A stretch of 49,506 bases of DNA, from positions 1-49,506 of the forward strand of contig JACCRT010000011.1 of assembly GCA_013813355.1 (NCBI GenBank), in the 5' to 3' direction. How positions within the stretch are numbered: the first letter of the stretch is position 1; each line of letters starts with the position of its first letter. A model generated the notes under the pieces. It did no database searches and was not told the origin of the DNA. It was given only the letters and a program-made list of their open reading frames with translations. This stretch comes from Acidobacteriota bacterium. GTDB lineage: Bacteria; Acidobacteriota; Vicinamibacteria; Vicinamibacterales; 2-12-FULL-66-21. The translations under genes were made by a program, and so were the position numbers. Positions 1 through 13,805 of the stretch are shown one piece after another.

Positions 1-106
1 GCAGTGTAGCACGGGGCAACTGGCAGAAATACGCCAGAAACACCCCGATCCGGCCGGATAGGCTGGTCGGTATAGTTCGATATGCGAGGTCGGCCTAGAA
101 CCCGCC

Positions 107-262
107 TCACCCGAGATCGTCCAGCGGACTCCGCACGCCACCCGCCCCCCGGTTCAGCACGTGCGTATAGATCATCGTCGTCGACACGTCCCGGTGCCCG
201 AGCAGCTCCTGGATCGTCCGGATGTCGTAGCCCGACTCCAGCAGGTGTGTCGCGAAGCAGTG
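107..262 (-). pseudogene. intI: C-terminal fragment of integron-type tyrosine recombinase (IntI), separated from its N-terminal part by an inserted element
   Basis: Minus-strand peptide [51 protein letters not shown] matches the IntI C-terminal catalytic region ([16 protein letters not shown] with catalytic H and Y). It joins in frame to the 2874-3743 fragment. Confidence 0.9.
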
Positions 263-312
263 CCGCAGCGCATCCTCACGCTGCCCATGAATCAGGCCCA
301 TCTCCAGCCACC

Positions 313-681
313 ATTTACTACCGCCACCATTCGTTTCACGGCGAACCCGTAGAGATCGTCCGTCGGCTCCGGCGCTATACGGCCGATTGCGTCGTCATCA
401 AGCTCGCGGATGACGTGCAGGTGGCCGTCCCGACCTGGATGTTGGATCCTCTGGCCTGTCAGCAACTCACCGACGAAGGGCGACCACGCATTGCGGTGGC
501 TGCGCTACGCGAGCTTCGCGCGTTGCTGGACAGTCAGCGGGGCCTGGCCACCGTGACGACCGTGACCAACCCCGAGGGGTCGCAACCCGCAGGAGGTGAC
601 GATGCGCGATGTTTACGTGCGTCGACCGCAGCAACGGAGGCTGACGTTCGACCGACGAGACCGGTGGCAGACGCTCCCTGA
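313..681 (+). CDS. Small conserved-looking protein of the element (possibly DUF5372-like), ORF upstream of the recombinase; start uncertain
   Basis: Peptide [52 protein letters not shown]...; the 5' part of the called ORF (82-312) reads through the antisense of the intI fragment, so the real start is probably near 313. Confidence 0.5.
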   Translation: MYYRHHSFHGEPVEIVRRLRRYTADCVVIKLADDVQVAVPTWMLDPLACQQLTDEGRPRIAVAALRELRALLDSQRGLATVTTVTNPEGSQPAGGDDARCLRASTAATEADVRPTRPVADAP

Positions 682-796
682 TCCGGAGCGACGCCACTGT
701 CGGGACCTGGTGGGCCAACTGCTGCGCGCGGTGCTTCAGGCCGAGGCAGCGACAAGGAGTGAAAATGACCGAGAAAATTCGGACGGAGCATCTTGA
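596..796 (+). CDS. Small hypothetical protein between the upstream ORF and the serine recombinase
   Basis: 66-aa [38 protein letters not shown]..., overlapping both neighbours in the same orientation. Confidence 0.4.
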   Translation: MTMRDVYVRRPQQRRLTFDRRDRWQTLPDPERRHCRDLVGQLLRAVLQAEAATRSENDRENSDGAS

Positions 797-2837
797 GCGA
801 GCCGCGTATGTCTATGTCCGGCAATCCAGTCTGCAGCAAGTCCGTCATCACCGCGAAGGCCAACAACGGCAATACGGACTCGCCGAGCGGGCCCAGCACT
901 TGGGCTTCGCTCGAGTGGTCGTGATCGACGACGATTTGGGCACGAGCGGCACGGGGCGAGTCGCGCGTCCGGGGTTCGGCCGGCTGCTCACGGCGGTGTG
1001 TGAAGGGACGGTCGGCGCGGTGTTGGCGTTGGAGGCGTCCCGCCTGGCACGCAACAATCGCGACTGGCATCATCTGATCGATCTCTGCGGCATGACCGAG
1101 ACGCTGCTGATCGACGACGACGGGATTTACGATCCGCACTTGATCAACGACCGGTTGCTCTTGGGCTTGAAGGGCACGATGAGCGAATTTGAGCTCAGTC
1201 TGTTTCGCCAGCGGGCCCGCCAAGCCTTCGAGCAGAAGGTCAAGCGCGGATGTGTGCTGTGGGAAGTGCCGGTGGGCTTCGTGCGCACGGACGAGGATCG
1301 CGTCGACAAGTCACCCGATCGGCAAATCCAACACGCGATCCAAAGCGTCTTCCAGAAGTTTCGCGAACTGGGGAGCGCCAGACAAACCATGTTGTACTTT
1401 CGCGATGAGCAAATCCGACTGCCCGAGGTGGTTCCGGGGACCGGCGGCAAGGACGTCGTGTGGCGATTGCCCACCGGGAGCCGTATCCGTCAAATCCTCC
1501 GCAATCCCCAGTATGCCGGCGCGTTCGCGTACGGTCGGACCGGCACCACGACGGTCATGACCGACGGACGGGGCAGCACCGCGCGGCGCCGCAAGAAACA
1601 CCCTGAGGAGTGGACGGTCTGTCTCCGGGACCACCATGAGGGGTACATTACGTGGGACGAGTATCTGCACACGCAACGCATGCTGGAGGCGAACGTGTCC
1701 CGACGAGAAGCTCCGCAGGCCGGGGCGGCCAAGCGCGGGGCCGCGATGCTCTCAGGCTTGTTACGGTGTGGGCGGTGTGGGCGCAGGCTCTTTGTGGCCT
1801 ATAGCGGTTCTCACGGACAGGTGCCGCGCTATGCGTGTCACGGCGGTCGCGTGGATCGCGGGTCCGCGACCTGCCTCTCCATCGGGAGCCTGCGTGTGGA
1901 CCGGGCCGTGATCGACCAGGTGTTCGACGCGATCCAGCCTGTCGGTCTGCAGGCGGCCCTGGACACGATGGACGAGGCGCTTCATGACGACGAGACGAAA
2001 CGCCACGCGCTCGAACTGGCGTTGGAGAAGGCGCGGTATGAGGCCCGACGAGCGCGGCGTCAATTCGATGCCGTGGACCCGGAGAACCGCTTGGTCGCCA
2101 GCGAGTTGGAGCAACGCTGGAACCAGTCGCTCGCGCAGGTGTCCGAGTTAGAGTCCCGCGTCCACCTACTCCGCGAGACCTCGGCACCGTTGACCGAACG
2201 CCAGCGGGCACGGCTGCTGGAACTGGGAACGGATCTGCGCGAGCTGTGGCAGCATCCCGCCGCTCCCGTGGAACTCAAGAAACGCATCCTCCGAACGGTG
2301 CTCGAAGAGATCGTCGTGGCCACCACTGACGAGCCGCCGCACAATGTCCTCCACCTGCATTGGAAAGGCGGCGTGCATACGGAGCTTCGGGTCGCCCGCA
2401 ACGGGACCGGCCAGCACGGACGCGTGGCGGATGACAAAGCCGTCGAATTGATCACGGAGCTGTCAAAAATCTGCGACGACAAAACGATCGCCGTTGTCCT
2501 CAATCGCCTGGGGTACCGGACCGGGCAGGGCCAGACCTGGCGCGTGCATCATGTCTGGAACGTGAGATATTGTCGGCGACTCCCCAACTATCGCCACGAT
2601 GGAACCTGGTTGCCATTGGAAGCCGCCGCGCGCGAGCTCGGCGTCAGCAATACCGTCATCAAGAACCTCATCGCCGACGGCGTGTTGCCTGCGACGCAGG
2701 TCGTCAAGTGTGCCCCGTGGGTGATTGCGCGCGTCGATCTGCAACGACCCCCGGTGCAAGCGCGCATCCAAGCTGTCCACGACGGCCGCAAACTGCCACG
2801 CCCGATCCGGGGACAAGACGAATTGCCTCTGAAATAA
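759..2837 (+). CDS. Large serine recombinase (resolvase domain plus recombinase domain plus zinc beta-ribbon plus coiled coil)
   Basis: N-terminal YVYVRQSSLQQVRHHREGQQRQYGL (catalytic Ser), LALEASRLARN, GTMSEFELSLFRQRA, recombinase region IRQILRNPQYAGAFAYGR, Zn ribbon LSGLLRCGRCGRRLFVAYSG...YACHG. Confidence 0.93.
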   Translation: MKMTEKIRTEHLERAAYVYVRQSSLQQVRHHREGQQRQYGLAERAQHLGFARVVVIDDDLGTSGTGRVARPGFGRLLTAVCEGTVGAVLALEASRLARNNRDWHHLIDLCGMTETLLIDDDGIYDPHLINDRLLLGLKGTMSEFELSLFRQRARQAFEQKVKRGCVLWEVPVGFVRTDEDRVDKSPDRQIQHAIQSVFQKFRELGSARQTMLYFRDEQIRLPEVVPGTGGKDVVWRLPTGSRIRQILRNPQYAGAFAYGRTGTTTVMTDGRGSTARRRKKHPEEWTVCLRDHHEGYITWDEYLHTQRMLEANVSRREAPQAGAAKRGAAMLSGLLRCGRCGRRLFVAYSGSHGQVPRYACHGGRVDRGSATCLSIGSLRVDRAVIDQVFDAIQPVGLQAALDTMDEALHDDETKRHALELALEKARYEARRARRQFDAVDPENRLVASELEQRWNQSLAQVSELESRVHLLRETSAPLTERQRARLLELGTDLRELWQHPAAPVELKKRILRTVLEEIVVATTDEPPHNVLHLHWKGGVHTELRVARNGTGQHGRVADDKAVELITELSKICDDKTIAVVLNRLGYRTGQGQTWRVHHVWNVRYCRRLPNYRHDGTWLPLEAAARELGVSNTVIKNLIADGVLPATQVVKCAPWVIARVDLQRPPVQARIQAVHDGRKLPRPIRGQDELPLK

Positions 2838-2873
2838 CGTGCCTTTGAAAGGTGGGTATTATGCCGACACGCT

Positions 2874-3743
2874 CCGCAGCGTGTGGCAGCTCGCCCGCTT
2901 CGAGATGTCCGCGGCCAGCACCGCCCCGTGGAAACCTCGCTGGACGACGCTCTCGTGGAGGTGATGCCGCCGGCGCTCCCCGGTGGCGGCGTCGCGGTAG
3001 TGCCGCGTCGCGGGGAACACCCACTGCCACGCCCATTCCCGGTTCGCGCTCGGATACTTGACCGCGAGGCCGTCCGGCAGCGCCACCGTGCCGTGTCCGG
3101 CCTGCAGATCGGCCTCGTGCTGCTGGCGGACGGCGTCGAGATGGCCGCCCAGCCGTGTGACGACGGACCGGGGCAGCACGGTCACGCGGTCCTTCCGCCC
3201 CTTGCCGTCGCGCACGCGAATCTCCCCGCGCGACAGATCGATATCCTTCACCCGCAGCGTGAGCCCCTCCAGCAGCCGCAAGCCCCCCCCGTAGAGCAGC
3301 TCGCACACCAGCCGTACGGGGTCCGGCAGACGGTTCAGCACCGCCGCCACCTCCTGCCGGGTGAGCACGACCGGGAGCCGCACGGGACGCAGGGCCGGGA
3401 CCAGGCCGCTCCCCCACTCAGACCCCTGCCCGAGCACCTCGCGATACAGGAACAGCAGGGCGCTCATCGCCTGATTGTGCGTGGAGCCGGCCACCTTCCG
3501 CTGGCCGGACAGATCCATCAGGAACGCCGCGACCTCACGCTCGCCCATCTCCCGCGGATGCCGCTTGCGGTGGAACAGGATATACCGCCGGATCCACCCG
3601 ACGTAAGCCTCCTCGGTGCGGCGGCTGTAATGTCGGGATCGGATCGCCAGGCGGACGCGATCGAGCAGCTTGGGGGCAGGGGCGACATCGGACACGCAGG
3701 CGGCCGTTGCCAGCGGCGTGCCGCCTGGAATTGCTCGGAACAC
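2874..3743 (-). pseudogene. intI: N-terminal 290 aa of integron-type tyrosine recombinase (IntI), truncated at CHTLR by the inserted element
   Basis: LLDRVRLAIRSRHYSRRTEEAYVGWIRRYILFHRKRHPREMGEREVAAFLMDL...; IntI-specific extra region WQWVFPATRHYRDAATGERRRHHLHESVVQRGFHGAV; ends ...KRASCHTLR then foreign SVSA*. Confidence 0.92.
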
Positions 3744-4183
3744 GCCGCCCGGGCCCAGCCTCTGTTGCAGTTACTGCGACGAACGCACAAACGCCGGGTC
3801 GCATCGATTGCGATCGCTGACCAGCCTGAAATCCTGCGGCGACGGGCGCGACGACCGTCGGCGACAACGGCGAACACACCGCTGGCCTCTCGGTCACAGG
3901 CGCCCGGCGCCACGCACCCCGCGCGGAGCCACTGTCCCCCCGCGAGATTCCGCGGGCGTGCTGCTGGATTCGGCGGCATCCTCCCACGGGAACCATTGAG
4001 GTGCGAGCCGAAACGTAATCTCTGTCGGTAGGTACTTTGGTCCCTCGACGGGATCGCACAGCCGCGCACGCATTTGATCCCGGCCTCGCCGGCGGGATTG
4101 TCGATGCGCAGTTCGAAGTCCGGCAGGGGCGCCTGCGCCCTCCACCCCGACCACCCGAATCCGACCAGCGAAGACCGGTCGCG

Positions 4184-6016
4184 TCAGATCCTCTGAAAGT
4201 TCTTCTCGATTTCCCGCCGCGTCATCCGGATCACCACCGGACGACCATGCGGACACACCGACGAATACGCCGTACGACGCAGCCCCTCCAGGATGTACCG
4301 CATCTTCTCCATCGTCAGAGGGTAGTTCGCCTTGACGGCGGCGTGGCAGGCCATGGTGGCCGCGATCTGGCGCAGCGCGTCCTCGATGCGGGACCCCGTG
4401 TCGAGCCCCTCGAGATCCTCGGCCAGCGCGCGGACGGCCGCCTCGGCGTCAGCTGGATCGAGCACCGCCGGCACGGCGCAGAGCCGGAGGCTGTCGCCAC
4501 CGAATTCCTCGATCTCGAGGCCGACACGCTCGAGCGTCGCGGCGTGCGGGACGAGCGCCTGCCGCTGCGCCGCCGACAGCTCGATCAGGATCGGCACGAG
4601 CAGCCGCTGGCTCTCGAGCCGGCCCGTCGTCAGACGCTCCATCGCCTGCTCGAACAGCACACGCTCGTGCGCGACGTGCTGATCGACAATCGAAATGCCG
4701 TCGTCGTCGATAGCGATGATGAAGGTGTCGCGAAACTGCCCGAGCGGGATCATCGGCCGCATGTCGGCCGACGCGCTCCGCCCGGATGGGTGCGCACTGA
4801 CGGCCCCCGACAGCCCGGCGCTACCGGGATCGGCAGTCCCGTGCGAATCGGTCGGCTCTCGCAGCGGGTTCATCAGATTCCGCCACGCGCCGCTGACCTG
4901 CTCGTCGCTCCACCGGTTCCCCACCGTCGCCCCGGCCATCACGCCGGGGATCGACATCGGCCGCGGCTCTGATGGGCGCGGCGCAAACGGCGTGAACTGC
5001 AGTTCCGGCGCACGCCCCTGCCCCAGCGCCTCGCCCAGCGCCCGCCGCAGCACCTCGTGGACCAGCGATTGCTCGAGGAACCGCACCTCCGCCTTCGTCG
5101 GGTGCACGTTCACGTCCACGCGGTCGGGCGGAACGTCGATGAACAGGTGCACCTCCGGGCTGCGCTCCTTGATCGTTGCGACGCTGTACGCCTGCGAGAT
5201 CGCATGCCCGATGGTACGGTCCTTGACGATGCGGCGGTTGACGAAGACGTTCTGCGCCCCCCGGACCGGCCCCTGGTCGCCAAGCGCGGCGACGTAGCCG
5301 TGGATCTTCAGCCCGCCGGCCTCCTTCCGAATCTCCACGAGATCTGGCCGCTCGCCGAAAAGCTGGTAGAAGCGCTCCCGCAACCCGGCCGCCGGCGGGC
5401 ACTCGAGCAGCTTGCGCCCTCCCTGGGGGCCGGCGGCCGATCCGCTCGTCAGCGTGAAGCCGATCTCGGGATACCCGAGCGCGAGCTGCGTGACCAGCCG
5501 CGAGATCTGCGCCGACTCCGCCGAGTCGGACTTGAGGAACTTTCGGCGGGCCGGCAAGTTGTAGAAGAGATCGGCGACCTCTATGCAGGTCCCCTCCGGC
5601 GCCCCGATCTCGCGCTCCGACGAGACGGTGCCGCCGTTCATCCGGATCTCGGTGCCGCTGGCGCTCCCCCGCGCGCGTGTCCGCAGCGTGAACCCGGACA
5701 CCGACGCAATGCTGGGCAGCGCCTCCCCGCGGAAGCCGAGCGTGCGGATGGCGCCCAGGTCGTCGGGGGTCGCAATCTTGCTCGTCGCATGCCGCTCGAT
5801 GGCCAGCCGCGCATCTGCCGGCTCCATCCCTTCGCCATCGTCATCGACCCGCAGCAGCTTCTTGCCGCCGAGCTCCATCGTGACGCTGATCCGCCTGGCG
5901 CCGGCATCGATCGCGTTCTCGATCAGCTCCTTGACGACGGAGGCAGGCCGCTCGACGACCTCGCCGGCGGCAATCTGGTTGGCCAGGTGGAGGGGAAGCA
6001 GGTGGATGCGCGCCAT
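4184..6016 (-). CDS. mutL: DNA mismatch repair protein MutL
   Basis: MARIHLLPLHLANQIAAGEVVERPASVVKELIENAIDAGA..., DDGEGM, GFRGEALPSIASVS, C-terminal ACHAAVKAN...CPHGRPVVIRM. Start set at the MARIHLL Met. Confidence 0.97.
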   Translation of the reverse strand: MARIHLLPLHLANQIAAGEVVERPASVVKELIENAIDAGARRISVTMELGGKKLLRVDDDGEGMEPADARLAIERHATSKIATPDDLGAIRTLGFRGEALPSIASVSGFTLRTRARGSASGTEIRMNGGTVSSEREIGAPEGTCIEVADLFYNLPARRKFLKSDSAESAQISRLVTQLALGYPEIGFTLTSGSAAGPQGGRKLLECPPAAGLRERFYQLFGERPDLVEIRKEAGGLKIHGYVAALGDQGPVRGAQNVFVNRRIVKDRTIGHAISQAYSVATIKERSPEVHLFIDVPPDRVDVNVHPTKAEVRFLEQSLVHEVLRRALGEALGQGRAPELQFTPFAPRPSEPRPMSIPGVMAGATVGNRWSDEQVSGAWRNLMNPLREPTDSHGTADPGSAGLSGAVSAHPSGRSASADMRPMIPLGQFRDTFIIAIDDDGISIVDQHVAHERVLFEQAMERLTTGRLESQRLLVPILIELSAAQRQALVPHAATLERVGLEIEEFGGDSLRLCAVPAVLDPADAEAAVRALAEDLEGLDTGSRIEDALRQIAATMACHAAVKANYPLTMEKMRYILEGLRRTAYSSVCPHGRPVVIRMTRREIEKNFQRI

Positions 6017-6102
6017 CTGAGATGAGTATAAATCCGTGTGACTCCGTGTGACTCCGTGTCCATCCGTGTAATCCGCGTCCCCGTGATCCCCGTTTCGGTG
6101 GC

Positions 6103-7064
6103 TCAGATCCACCCTCGGCGACGAAAGAACCCGAGCATCCCGAACGACAGGACCAGCATGATCACGATGACCCACCAGAACTGGACCGGCTCGCCGCCGG
6201 GCAGGCGCGGCAGGTCCACGTTCATGCCGTACATCCCCGTCAGCACCGTCAGCGGCATGAAGACGGTGGCGATGATCGTGAGCACCTTCATGACCCCGTT
6301 CAACTGATTCGACACCATCGCCAGGTGCGCCTCGAACAGCGTCGAGACCCGGTCCGCGAACTGCATCGATTCGTCCGTCAACCGAACCAGGTGGTCGTGC
6401 ACGTCGCGGAAGCGATAAGCCAGCGATTCAGAAATGAAGGGGAACTCCCGGCGCGCCAGGCGCCCGACGACGTCGCGCTGCGGCAGGACGACCCGGCGCA
6501 GCGAGATCACGTCACGCTTGAATTCCAGGATCCGGCGCGCGAGAGACGGGTCGGCCCCTTCGAAGACCTGCCCTTCGAGATCGTCCAGGCGGTCGCTCAG
6601 CTTGTCGACTTCGGGCCTGTAGTTGTCGACCATCGTGTCGACGATGCGATGCATCAGCGCGGCAGGGCCCTCGCTCAGGACCGGGCTGTTCCGCGCGCAG
6701 ATGTCCGCCACGTGACCGATGGACCGCGACACGCCGCCGTGCACGGTCACGAGGTAGTTCGGCCCGAGGAAGAAGTCTACGTCGATCGTCTGAAAGCGGT
6801 GCTCCACCGCCTGGAAATCGATGCCGTGCAGGATGATGTAGAGATACGAGCCGTAGGATTCAACCTTCGGATGGAGAGTCTCGGCGATCGCATCCTCGAT
6901 CGCCAGCTCGTGAAACGCGAACACGTCGGCGAGAATGCGACTCTCCTCCGCGGTCGGCACCTGCAGGTCTACCCAGAACGAAACCTGGCTGCCCGGCACA
7001 AGCCAGGCAGGGTCCACTCGGTCGGCCGACCGGGTGGACCCGCCTTCATGGACGTAGATGACGA

Positions 7065-7068
<4 letters not shown>
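6103..7068 (-). CDS. corA: CorA-family Mg2+/Co2+ transporter
   Basis: C-terminal TGMYGMNVDLPRLPGG (GMN motif), two TM helices, positively charged C-terminus. Confidence 0.95.
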
Positions 7069-9941
<2,873 letters not shown>

Positions 9942-9948
9942 CGAGTGT

Positions 9949-12150
9949 CTACTCCGATTGGGAAACGATCTCCGAGATATCCGCGAGATCGACGATGAGA
10001 TTGCGGAGGTCGGCCACGAGCGCGAGGCGTGCCTGGCGCAGGCGTGGATCCTCGGCCATGACGAACACGTCCGTGAAAAACCGATCGACGGCCTGCCGCA
10101 GTCCAGCTACCTCGACGAATGCCGCCCGGTAGTCCCGGCGTGCCGCGGCAGCCTGGACGCGCGGCCGGCGGGCGTCCACCTCCTCGAGCAGCGCCCGCTC
10201 GGCCGGCTCGGCGAGTGCCTCACGGTCAAGCGCCACGCCGGCCGGAAGCTCTTTCGTGATGTTCTTGACGCGCTTGAAGAGGACCGCCAGCGCCTGGAAG
10301 TCGTCGGAACCACGCATCCCCTGGATGGCCTCGGCAATCCGGCGGGCACGCAGAGGGCTTACACTGGCCGACGTTGTGGCGGCGCGCGCGACCTCGGCGG
10401 GGGCGCCGCGATGTTCCAGTACGAACCGCACGCGTTCGAGCGCGAAAGCCTCTGCTGCCTGTGACACCTCGGCCCAGGGCGCGGCCGTGTCCGGGGCTTC
10501 GGCCGCGGCCCGGTCGAGCAGCGGACCCAATGCGATTTCCTGGTCGAGACCCGTGAGCGCCGGCAGGTCCATCAGGAGGCGCACGACACCCTGCACCTGA
10601 CGGCGCAACCCGAACGGGTCGCGCGAACCCGTCGCACGTTCGCCGGCCCGCGTCAGGGAGACGAAGGTATCGAGCTTGTCAGCAAGCGACACCGCCGCCC
10701 ACGTGAGGCTGGCGGCACCGAGCTGCTCGCGCGACGGTGGTGCGTCGGCCTCGACGCCGACCGGCAGGTACTGGTAGTACACCGACTTCCAGATCTCCTC
10801 TGGCTGACCTTCGTCCCGCGCGTAAATGCCACCCATGTTGCCCTGCAGCTCCGGGAACTCGAAGACCATGTCGGTCGTGAGATCGCACTTGGCGAGGAGC
10901 CCGGCCGTCTTCGCGGCCTGAGCCCCCTCGGGAGCCTGGCCGAACGCTTCTGTCGCGATCCACCCCGCCACGGTGGAAATCCGTTCTGCCTTGGCGCGGT
11001 AGCTCCCCAGCTTCTTGTGGAACTGGAGCGTGTCGAGCCGGTCGAGCCGGGATGCCATCGGCGTCCTGCGATCCGCCTCGCGGAAGAACTTCGCATCGCG
11101 CAGCCGGGCCGTCACCACGCGCTCGGCGTTCCTGGCGATAACCCGCTCATCCCCGGGCTGCGTATTGACGACCGCGAGAAAGGCCTCCTTCAGGGCGCCG
11201 GCATCGTTGACGATCGGAAAGTAGTGCTGGTGGTGAACCAGCGTCGTCGCCAGCACTTCCTGTGGCAGCTCCAGGAATGCCGGGTCGTAGAAGCCGGCAA
11301 CGACGCCTGGGTACTCCACCAGGTCGGCCACTTCGTCGATCAGGGCGGCATGTTCCTTCAGCTGGACGTGACCGCCCAGGCGGCGGGCATGCAGCTCCAG
11401 GTCGCGCGCGATCCGGTCGCGACGCTCGTCGTGCGAGAGCACGACGTAGTGTTCCACGAGCCGGGCCTGGTATTCCTCGAAGTGGCGGACCTTGATCGAT
11501 CGGCCTGGCCTGCCGCTCGTTGCCAGGAAACGATGGCCGTAGGTCAGCGCGCCCGACTGGATCTCCTGCACGTTGCTCGTGGCGGCGCCCGGCGTGCGGC
11601 CGATCGTGTAGGGCACCACGCGGCCACCGTGCAGGAACAGCAGCCAGCGGATTGGCCGCCCGAACAGCAGCTCGCCGCGGCCATCGTCAAGCATGGCGTC
11701 CCAGTGCATCTGCTTCGGAAACGCGAGGTCCCGCAACAGGCCCGTGAGCACGTCTGGCAGCGTGTCCACCGCGCTGCGGCCGCGCACCTTCCGGTGGAAC
11801 GCCAGGTACTCGCCCTTCGGCGTGGTGATCCGCCTGAGATCCTCGAAGGCGACCCCCTGCTTGCGCGCGAACCCGAGCGCGGCGGCGGTCGGCTGGCCGC
11901 TCTTGTCGAGCGACGCCGATACCGGCGGCCCCGAGAGCGTCTCGTCGAGGTCCTCCTGGCGTTCGGGGATCCTCGCGACCCGGACGGTCAGACGGCGGGG
12001 CGTCGTGTAGCTTTCGACCGGCGCCAGCGGCGCCAGGCGCAGCGCGCGCAGCCCGGCCTCCAGCCGGACGGCGAGCTGCCCCGTCAACGAGGGCATCCAC
12101 GCCGCCGGCAACTCCTCCACGCCGATCTCGATGAGAAGTTCCCTATCCAT
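9949..12150 (-). CDS. glyS: Glycyl-tRNA synthetase beta subunit
   Basis: [19 protein letters not shown]...; [24 protein letters not shown]. Confidence 0.96.
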   Translation of the reverse strand: MDRELLIEIGVEELPAAWMPSLTGQLAVRLEAGLRALRLAPLAPVESYTTPRRLTVRVARIPERQEDLDETLSGPPVSASLDKSGQPTAAALGFARKQGVAFEDLRRITTPKGEYLAFHRKVRGRSAVDTLPDVLTGLLRDLAFPKQMHWDAMLDDGRGELLFGRPIRWLLFLHGGRVVPYTIGRTPGAATSNVQEIQSGALTYGHRFLATSGRPGRSIKVRHFEEYQARLVEHYVVLSHDERRDRIARDLELHARRLGGHVQLKEHAALIDEVADLVEYPGVVAGFYDPAFLELPQEVLATTLVHHQHYFPIVNDAGALKEAFLAVVNTQPGDERVIARNAERVVTARLRDAKFFREADRRTPMASRLDRLDTLQFHKKLGSYRAKAERISTVAGWIATEAFGQAPEGAQAAKTAGLLAKCDLTTDMVFEFPELQGNMGGIYARDEGQPEEIWKSVYYQYLPVGVEADAPPSREQLGAASLTWAAVSLADKLDTFVSLTRAGERATGSRDPFGLRRQVQGVVRLLMDLPALTGLDQEIALGPLLDRAAAEAPDTAAPWAEVSQAAEAFALERVRFVLEHRGAPAEVARAATTSASVSPLRARRIAEAIQGMRGSDDFQALAVLFKRVKNITKELPAGVALDREALAEPAERALLEEVDARRPRVQAAAARRDYRAAFVEVAGLRQAVDRFFTDVFVMAEDPRLRQARLALVADLRNLIVDLADISEIVSQSE

Positions 12151-13054
12151 GGTCGGGGTGGCCTGGCGCGTCGGGCGGGTGGGCGTCAGCCTCGGTCCAC
12201 TGCTTCGCAATGCCGACCGCCATCTGGCGGACCCTGAGGATGTAGGCCATCCGCTCGGTGACGCCGATGCCGCCACTCGCATCAAGGAGGTTGAACATGT
12301 GTGAACACTTCAGGCAGTAGTCCAGCGCGGGGAGCACGAGGTTGCTGCGCAGCAGCGTCCCCGCGAGGCCGTAGTACTGGTCGAACAGGGTGCGGTGCAG
12401 CGCGTGCAGTTCGGCAGGCGGCATCTCGATCTGCCCGAACGCGTACTTCGACTGCTCCACTTCGTCGCGGTACCGCACGTCGCGGTACGTCACGCCGGGC
12501 GCCCAGGTGAGATCGAAGACGTCGGCGACGTCCTGCAGCGCCATCGCCAGGCGCTCGAGACCGTACGTGAGTTCGACCGAGATAGGCGCAAGGTCCACGC
12601 CACCGGCCTGCTGAAAATACGTGAACTGCGTAATCTCCTGTCCGTCGAAGAGTACCTGCCAACCGATGCCCCAGGCGCCGAGCGTCGGCGATTCCCAGTT
12701 GTCTTCCTCGAAGCGGATGTCGTGGCTGCGCAGATCGATACCGCAGGCCTCGAGGCTCTGCAGGTACCACTGCTGGACGTCGTCGGGCGCCGGTTTCAAC
12801 ACCACCTGGAACTGGTGGTGCTTGAACAGGCGGTTGGGATTCTCGCCGAACCGGCCGTCAGCCGGCCGCCGGGAGGGCTGGACGTACGCGACGCTCCAGT
12901 GCGCCGGCCCGAGCACGCGCAGGAAGGTTTCCGGGTGCATCGTACCGGCACCCATCTCGATATCGAGCGGCTGCTGCAGGAGGCAACCCCGGGAGGCCCA
13001 GAACTCCGACAGTTTGAAAATGAGCTGCTGCAGCGTCACCATCGATGAGAACAC
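12143..13054 (-). CDS. glyQ: Glycyl-tRNA synthetase alpha subunit
   Basis: [68 protein letters not shown]. Confidence 0.97.
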   Translation of the reverse strand: MFSSMVTLQQLIFKLSEFWASRGCLLQQPLDIEMGAGTMHPETFLRVLGPAHWSVAYVQPSRRPADGRFGENPNRLFKHHQFQVVLKPAPDDVQQWYLQSLEACGIDLRSHDIRFEEDNWESPTLGAWGIGWQVLFDGQEITQFTYFQQAGGVDLAPISVELTYGLERLAMALQDVADVFDLTWAPGVTYRDVRYRDEVEQSKYAFGQIEMPPAELHALHRTLFDQYYGLAGTLLRSNLVLPALDYCLKCSHMFNLLDASGGIGVTERMAYILRVRQMAVGIAKQWTEADAHPPDAPGHPDHG

Positions 13055-13797
13055 TATCTTCGCATTTCGCGCAGAACCCTGGCTGACTTCAGCTCCTTGT
13101 CGAGGTGCAAAGCCAACAAGCGGCGATGAGCCGTTTCCAGTTCCCGCGCGGCCCGCGCCGACAGCGTCAGCGACGCCAGCCGTTCGGGCGCGGCGAGCCG
13201 CGCCGCCCGGAGGAACGCCAGCGCCTCACGGCTGAGCGACGTCCCCGAGCCGGGACGGGCGCAGGACAGGCACAGGAACGCGTGCTCGCCGGCGGGCATC
13301 GTCGCGCCGTCGTTGAGGCCGCCTCCGCAGGCCGGGCAGGCCGAGAGTGCCGGATAGACACCCTGCAGACGCAGGATCCAGTATTCGAAGTAGAGCGCCA
13401 GCTCCTGAACCGGCACGCTGGCGGCCACCGCCTCGGTGATGGAGGCCCCAAGCCGGTACAACCGTTCGTCAACGTGCGCTTCTGGTGCCCACTCGTCGAT
13501 CAGCTCCGCGAAATACCCCACGTGCCCCAGCGCTTCCCCGGTGCCCGCCGCAAGCGGTGAGCGCGTGGGTTCCACGTAATTGATGCGCACCAGCTCGCGT
13601 TGTTCGCGTTCGTAATACGCCACACCGGCACGTGTCATGGGCTCGAGCGCACCGGTAAACCGCGACTTCGCCCGCCGCGCACCCTTCGCCACGCCGCGCT
13701 TCTTGCCGCGATCCCGCGTGAGGAACACGACGATCCGATCCGCCTCGCCCAGTTTGTAGGTCCGCAGAATCAGCGCTTCGGACGTGTAAACGGGCAC
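13054..13797 (-). CDS. recO: DNA repair protein RecO
   Basis: [59 protein letters not shown] zinc motif. Confidence 0.94.
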   Translation of the reverse strand: MPVYTSEALILRTYKLGEADRIVVFLTRDRGKKRGVAKGARRAKSRFTGALEPMTRAGVAYYEREQRELVRINYVEPTRSPLAAGTGEALGHVGYFAELIDEWAPEAHVDERLYRLGASITEAVAASVPVQELALYFEYWILRLQGVYPALSACPACGGGLNDGATMPAGEHAFLCLSCARPGSGTSLSREALAFLRAARLAAPERLASLTLSARAARELETAHRRLLALHLDKELKSARVLREMRR

Positions 13798-13805
13798 CGT
13801 TCATT

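Larger units (their letters stand above)
263..2881 (+). mobile_element. ~2.6 kb serine-recombinase element inserted in intI; 8-bp direct repeat CCGCAGCG at 263-270 and 2874-2881
   Basis: Identical octamer at both intI break points. Removing one copy plus the interior rejoins ...SCHTLR + HCFATHLL... without a frame change. The interior carries a large serine recombinase. Confidence 0.85.

Noticed and set aside
61-110. attC-like GTTC...GAAC inverted pair downstream of the intI C-terminal fragment
   Set aside because: Does not fit RYYYAAC/GTTRRRY cores or attC spacing.
2883-4031. 382-aa plus-strand ORF across intI
   Set aside because: Antisense to the IntI N-terminal fragment.
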